Source of the DNA: Nitrosomonadales bacterium | Lineage (GTDB): Bacteria; Pseudomonadota; Gammaproteobacteria; Burkholderiales; Gallionellaceae | Assembly (NCBI GenBank): GCA_016208015.1 | Contig: JACQYW010000008.1 | Span: forward strand, 1 to 64,000 | DNA length: 64,000 bases | Direction of reading: 5' to 3' | Part shown: positions 61,796 through 64,000 of the stretch, in pieces | How the letters are laid out: each line of letters begins with the position of its first letter | How positions within the stretch are numbered: the first letter of the stretch is position 1 | Translations under genes and position numbers: made by a program | The notes under the pieces: model-generated | Database searches by the model: none | What the model was told of the DNA's origin: nothing | What the model saw: the letters and a program-made list of their open reading frames with translations, nothing else

Positions 61796-64000
61796 TTATG
61801 CAGTGGTTCGGGATCCCTGCGGATCGACTGCGTGTTCGTCCTCCAGATCGGGCACAGGTTCCCCGGGTCGCCACTGTTTCAGCAGTAGCGCATTGCTGAC
61901 TACCGATACGGAACTCATCGCCATTGCGCCGCCCGCTATCATGGGGTTGAGCAAACCGAGTCCGGCAAGCGGAATGCCGAGTACGTTGTAGGCGAAAGCG
62001 AAGAACAGGTTCTGGCGTATCTTGCTTAAAGTCACCTTGGACAGGTCGATGGCGTCCGCCACGCTGTTGAGATCACTGCGCATCAGCGTGATGTCCGCCG
62101 CCTCGATCGCGATGTCGCTGCCGCTCTTCATGGCGAAGCTCACGTCGGCGGCGGCCAGCGCGGGTGCATCGTTGATGCCGTCGCCGACCATGCCGACCAC
62201 GATATTCTCGCCCTTGAGGGAGGTGACGTACTGCACCTTGTCCAGCGGCGACACTTCGGCGATGAACTCCTCGATGCCGGCCTGTTGCGCGATGGCGTGC
62301 GCGGTGACCTGATTGTCGCCGCTCAGCATCACCACGCGCAGGCCCATCTCCTGCAGACGGGCGACGGCGATGCGGCTGCTCGGGCGGATCTTGTCGGCGA
62401 ACGCGATGTAGCCGAGCAACACGTTCTCGCGCGCCACCGCGATCACGCTCTTTCCCTGCTGTTGCAATGCCAGTACCGACGCGTCATCCAGCGTAACGCC
62501 CTGTTGCGCGACAAAGGCGGGGGAGCCGAGCAGATAGGGCGTGCCATCCAGCAAGGCGCGCAAGCCGCCGCCGGGCGTCTCGCCAAAATCGCTGATCGGC
62601 AACGGCATGATTGCCTGCGCCCTGGCATGCTCCATGATCGCGCCGGAGAGCGGATGCGTGGAATGCTGTGCCAGGCTGGCGGCGATGCGCGTCAATTCGC
62701 CCACGCCGCTGGCGGCGCTGGGGCGCAGGTCGGTGAGGGCGGGTTTACCCTCGGTCAGCGTGCCGGTCTTGTCCAGCACCAGCACGGAAAGTTTGTGCGC
62801 GCGCTCCAGCGCCGCCGCATCCTTCACCAGTATCCCCTCGCGCGCGGCCAGACCGCTGGCGACAACGACGGTGATCGGCGTTGCCAGACCCAGTGCGCAG
62901 GGGCAGGCGATGACCAGCACCGAGACTGACGTGATGAGCGCATAAGCGAAATCTTTCTCAACGTACAGCCAGACAAAGAAGGTGATGACGGCAAGCACCA
63001 GCACGACCGGCACGAAGATGCCTGATATCTTGTCGGCCAGGCGCTGGATCGGCGCTTTCGAGCCCTGTGCCTGCTCGACCAGACGCACGACCGCGGCCAG
63101 TTGGGTATGGCTGCCGACTGCGGTGGCGCGGCATTTGATCACGCCCTGATGGTTGAGCGTGGCGGCGTAGACCTTGTCGTTCGCCTGTTTGGTTTGCGGC
63201 ATGCTCTCGCCGGTGAGCATGCTCTCGTCCAGCGACGAGGTGCCGTCCAGCACAACCCCGTCCACCGGCACGTTCTCGCCGGGACGCACGATGAAGATGT
63301 CGTCCGGGCGCAATGAACCGACCGGGACATCCAGCACCGCACCGTCGCGCTCAACATGCGCGATCTTGGGCTGCAACTGGATCAGCTTCTCGATGGCGCT
63401 GGAAGCCTTGGCCTTGGCGCCCATCTCCAGCAGCTTGCCCATCAGCACCAGCGTGATAAGGACCGCGCTGGACTCGAAGTAAACCGGCTGGTGGATGTCG
63501 AGCAAGACGATGGCGACACTCAGGAAATACGCGGCACTGGTGCCCAGCGCCACCAGCAGGTCCATATTGCCGCTGCCGTGCTTGAGGCTGGCCCAGGCGC
63601 CGCGATAGAAACGCGCGCCGATCCAGAACTGCACCGGCGTTGCCAGCAGCCACTGCATCCAGGTCGGGACCATCAGGTGGATGTCGAAAATCATCAGCAA
63701 CATCTCAAGAATCATCGGTGTGATGAGCCCCACCGAGATGAAGAAGCGCAGTTTCTCGTGCTGATAGGCCTTTAGACGATCCGCTTTTTCTGCGGCAAAA
63801 TCGCGCGTCACATGCGCATCGAAACCGGTATCGCGCACCGCCTTGATCAGTTCATCCACATTGGTGCGTGCGGGATCGAAGCTGATACTGGCCTTTTCGG
63901 TGGCCAGGTTCACCACGGCGGTGACTTCAGGTAATTGATTCAATGCCTTTTCCAGACGACCGGAACAAGAGGCGCAACGCATGCCGACGATCTGGAGGTC
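61796..64000 (-). CDS. copA: Copper-translocating P-type ATPase (5' end beyond the window)
   Basis: A P1B-type ATPase exporting Cu(I); 734 residues are visible, and the frame is open past 64000, so the true start lies outside. Seen from the N-terminus: metal-binding GMRCASC, eight hydrophobic segments, the actuator TGES, the transport motif CPCALGLATP, phosphorylation site DKTGTLTEG, the HP motif THPLSG, and GDGINDAPALAAADV. The FAYNVLGIPLAG and MAMSSVSVVSNALLLK motifs in the last helices are those of Cu(I) pumps (P1B-1). The internal ATG at the metal-binding motif (63982) is not the start. Confidence 0.92.
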   Translation of the reverse strand, partial: DLQIVGMRCASCSGRLEKALNQLPEVTAVVNLATEKASISFDPARTNVDELIKAVRDTGFDAHVTRDFAAEKADRLKAYQHEKLRFFISVGLITPMILEMLLMIFDIHLMVPTWMQWLLATPVQFWIGARFYRGAWASLKHGSGNMDLLVALGTSAAYFLSVAIVLLDIHQPVYFESSAVLITLVLMGKLLEMGAKAKASSAIEKLIQLQPKIAHVERDGAVLDVPVGSLRPDDIFIVRPGENVPVDGVVLDGTSSLDESMLTGESMPQTKQANDKVYAATLNHQGVIKCRATAVGSHTQLAAVVRLVEQAQGSKAPIQRLADKISGIFVPVVLVLAVITFFVWLYVEKDFAYALITSVSVLVIACPCALGLATPITVVVASGLAAREGILVKDAAALERAHKLSVLVLDKTGTLTEGKPALTDLRPSAASGVGELTRIAASLAQHSTHPLSGAIMEHARAQAIMPLPISDFGETPGGGLRALLDGTPYLLGSPAFVAQQGVTLDDASVLALQQQGKSVIAVARENVLLGYIAFADKIRPSSRIAVARLQEMGLRVVMLSGDNQVTAHAIAQQAGIEEFIAEVSPLDKVQYVTSLKGENIVVGMVGDGINDAPALAAADVSFAMKSGSDIAIEAADITLMRSDLNSVADAIDLSKVTLSKIRQNLFFAFAYNVLGIPLAGLGLLNPMIAGGAMAMSSVSVVSNALLLKQWRPGEPVPDLEDEHAVDPQGSRTTA

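Noticed and set aside
61308-61991. 227-aa plus-strand frame over the lipoprotein and copA end
   Set aside because: It begins at the terminator and crosses two minus-strand genes that have lipobox and P-type ATPase motifs; it has no motif of its own.

Overview
The window is GC-rich, densely coding bacterial DNA. Gene content and order point to a betaproteobacterium, most likely of the Nitrosomonadales. Indicators are sdhCDAB-sdhE-gltA-sucA-sucB in one run, tig-clpP-clpX-lon-hupB-tRNA-ppiD-fabI in one run, a complete system I cytochrome c maturation operon, and a glycogen cluster with two GH57 enzymes. A Gallionellaceae-like iron or sulfur oxidiser would fit, but the genus is an inference. No stretch longer than about 300 bases lacks a gene. 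No rRNA, CRISPR array, prophage or replication origin was seen.

Layout. 1-1095: the end of an IS21-like insertion sequence abuts the C-terminal three quarters of a fadL outer-membrane transporter gene. 1161-5931: the beta-oxidation pair fadN-like and fadA, split by an insertion that carries a small membrane-protein gene and a REP-associated transposase (RAYT) between two perfect 32-bp inverted REP hairpins. 6003-9374: a periplasmic chalcone-isomerase-like protein, an ATP-grasp-like protein and a membrane HD-GYP protein. 9381-11822 (minus strand): the AmmeMemoRadiSam trio amrB-amrA-amrS. 12281-23464: TCA-cycle block of mdh (minus), then sdhC, sdhD, sdhA, a CHASE3-GGDEF diguanylate cyclase, sdhB, sdhE, gltA, sucA and sucB. 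The cyclase sits inside the sdh operon and is coupled to sdhB by a one-base overlap.

23469-37655: an acuI-like reductase, tRNA-Leu, then the glycogen cluster glgB-pgi-glgA-glgC-GH57-GH57-glgP, which covers synthesis, branching, remodelling and phosphorolysis. 37723-46028: proteostasis block (trigger factor, ClpP, ClpX, Lon, HU, tRNA-Val, tRNA-Asp, PpiD). 46093-53945: fabI diverges from ccmABCDEFGHI across a short, strikingly symmetric promoter region. 54008-57208: tRNA-Asn (minus), then a 994-aa protein with a very long Ala/Glu/Lys helix, one membrane segment and an AsmA-like C-terminus. 57293-64000: aspartate aminotransferase, a decapitated GGDEF gene, uvrB, a glycine-zipper lipoprotein and a copper P-type ATPase that runs off the right edge.

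Together this is a core-metabolism region (respiration, TCA cycle, glycogen storage, cytochrome c biogenesis) with a few accessory insertions. The least explained items are the 994-aa coiled-coil/AsmA protein, the diguanylate cyclase embedded in the succinate dehydrogenase operon, the AmmeMemoRadiSam cluster and the paired overlapping genes at 6003-7803.
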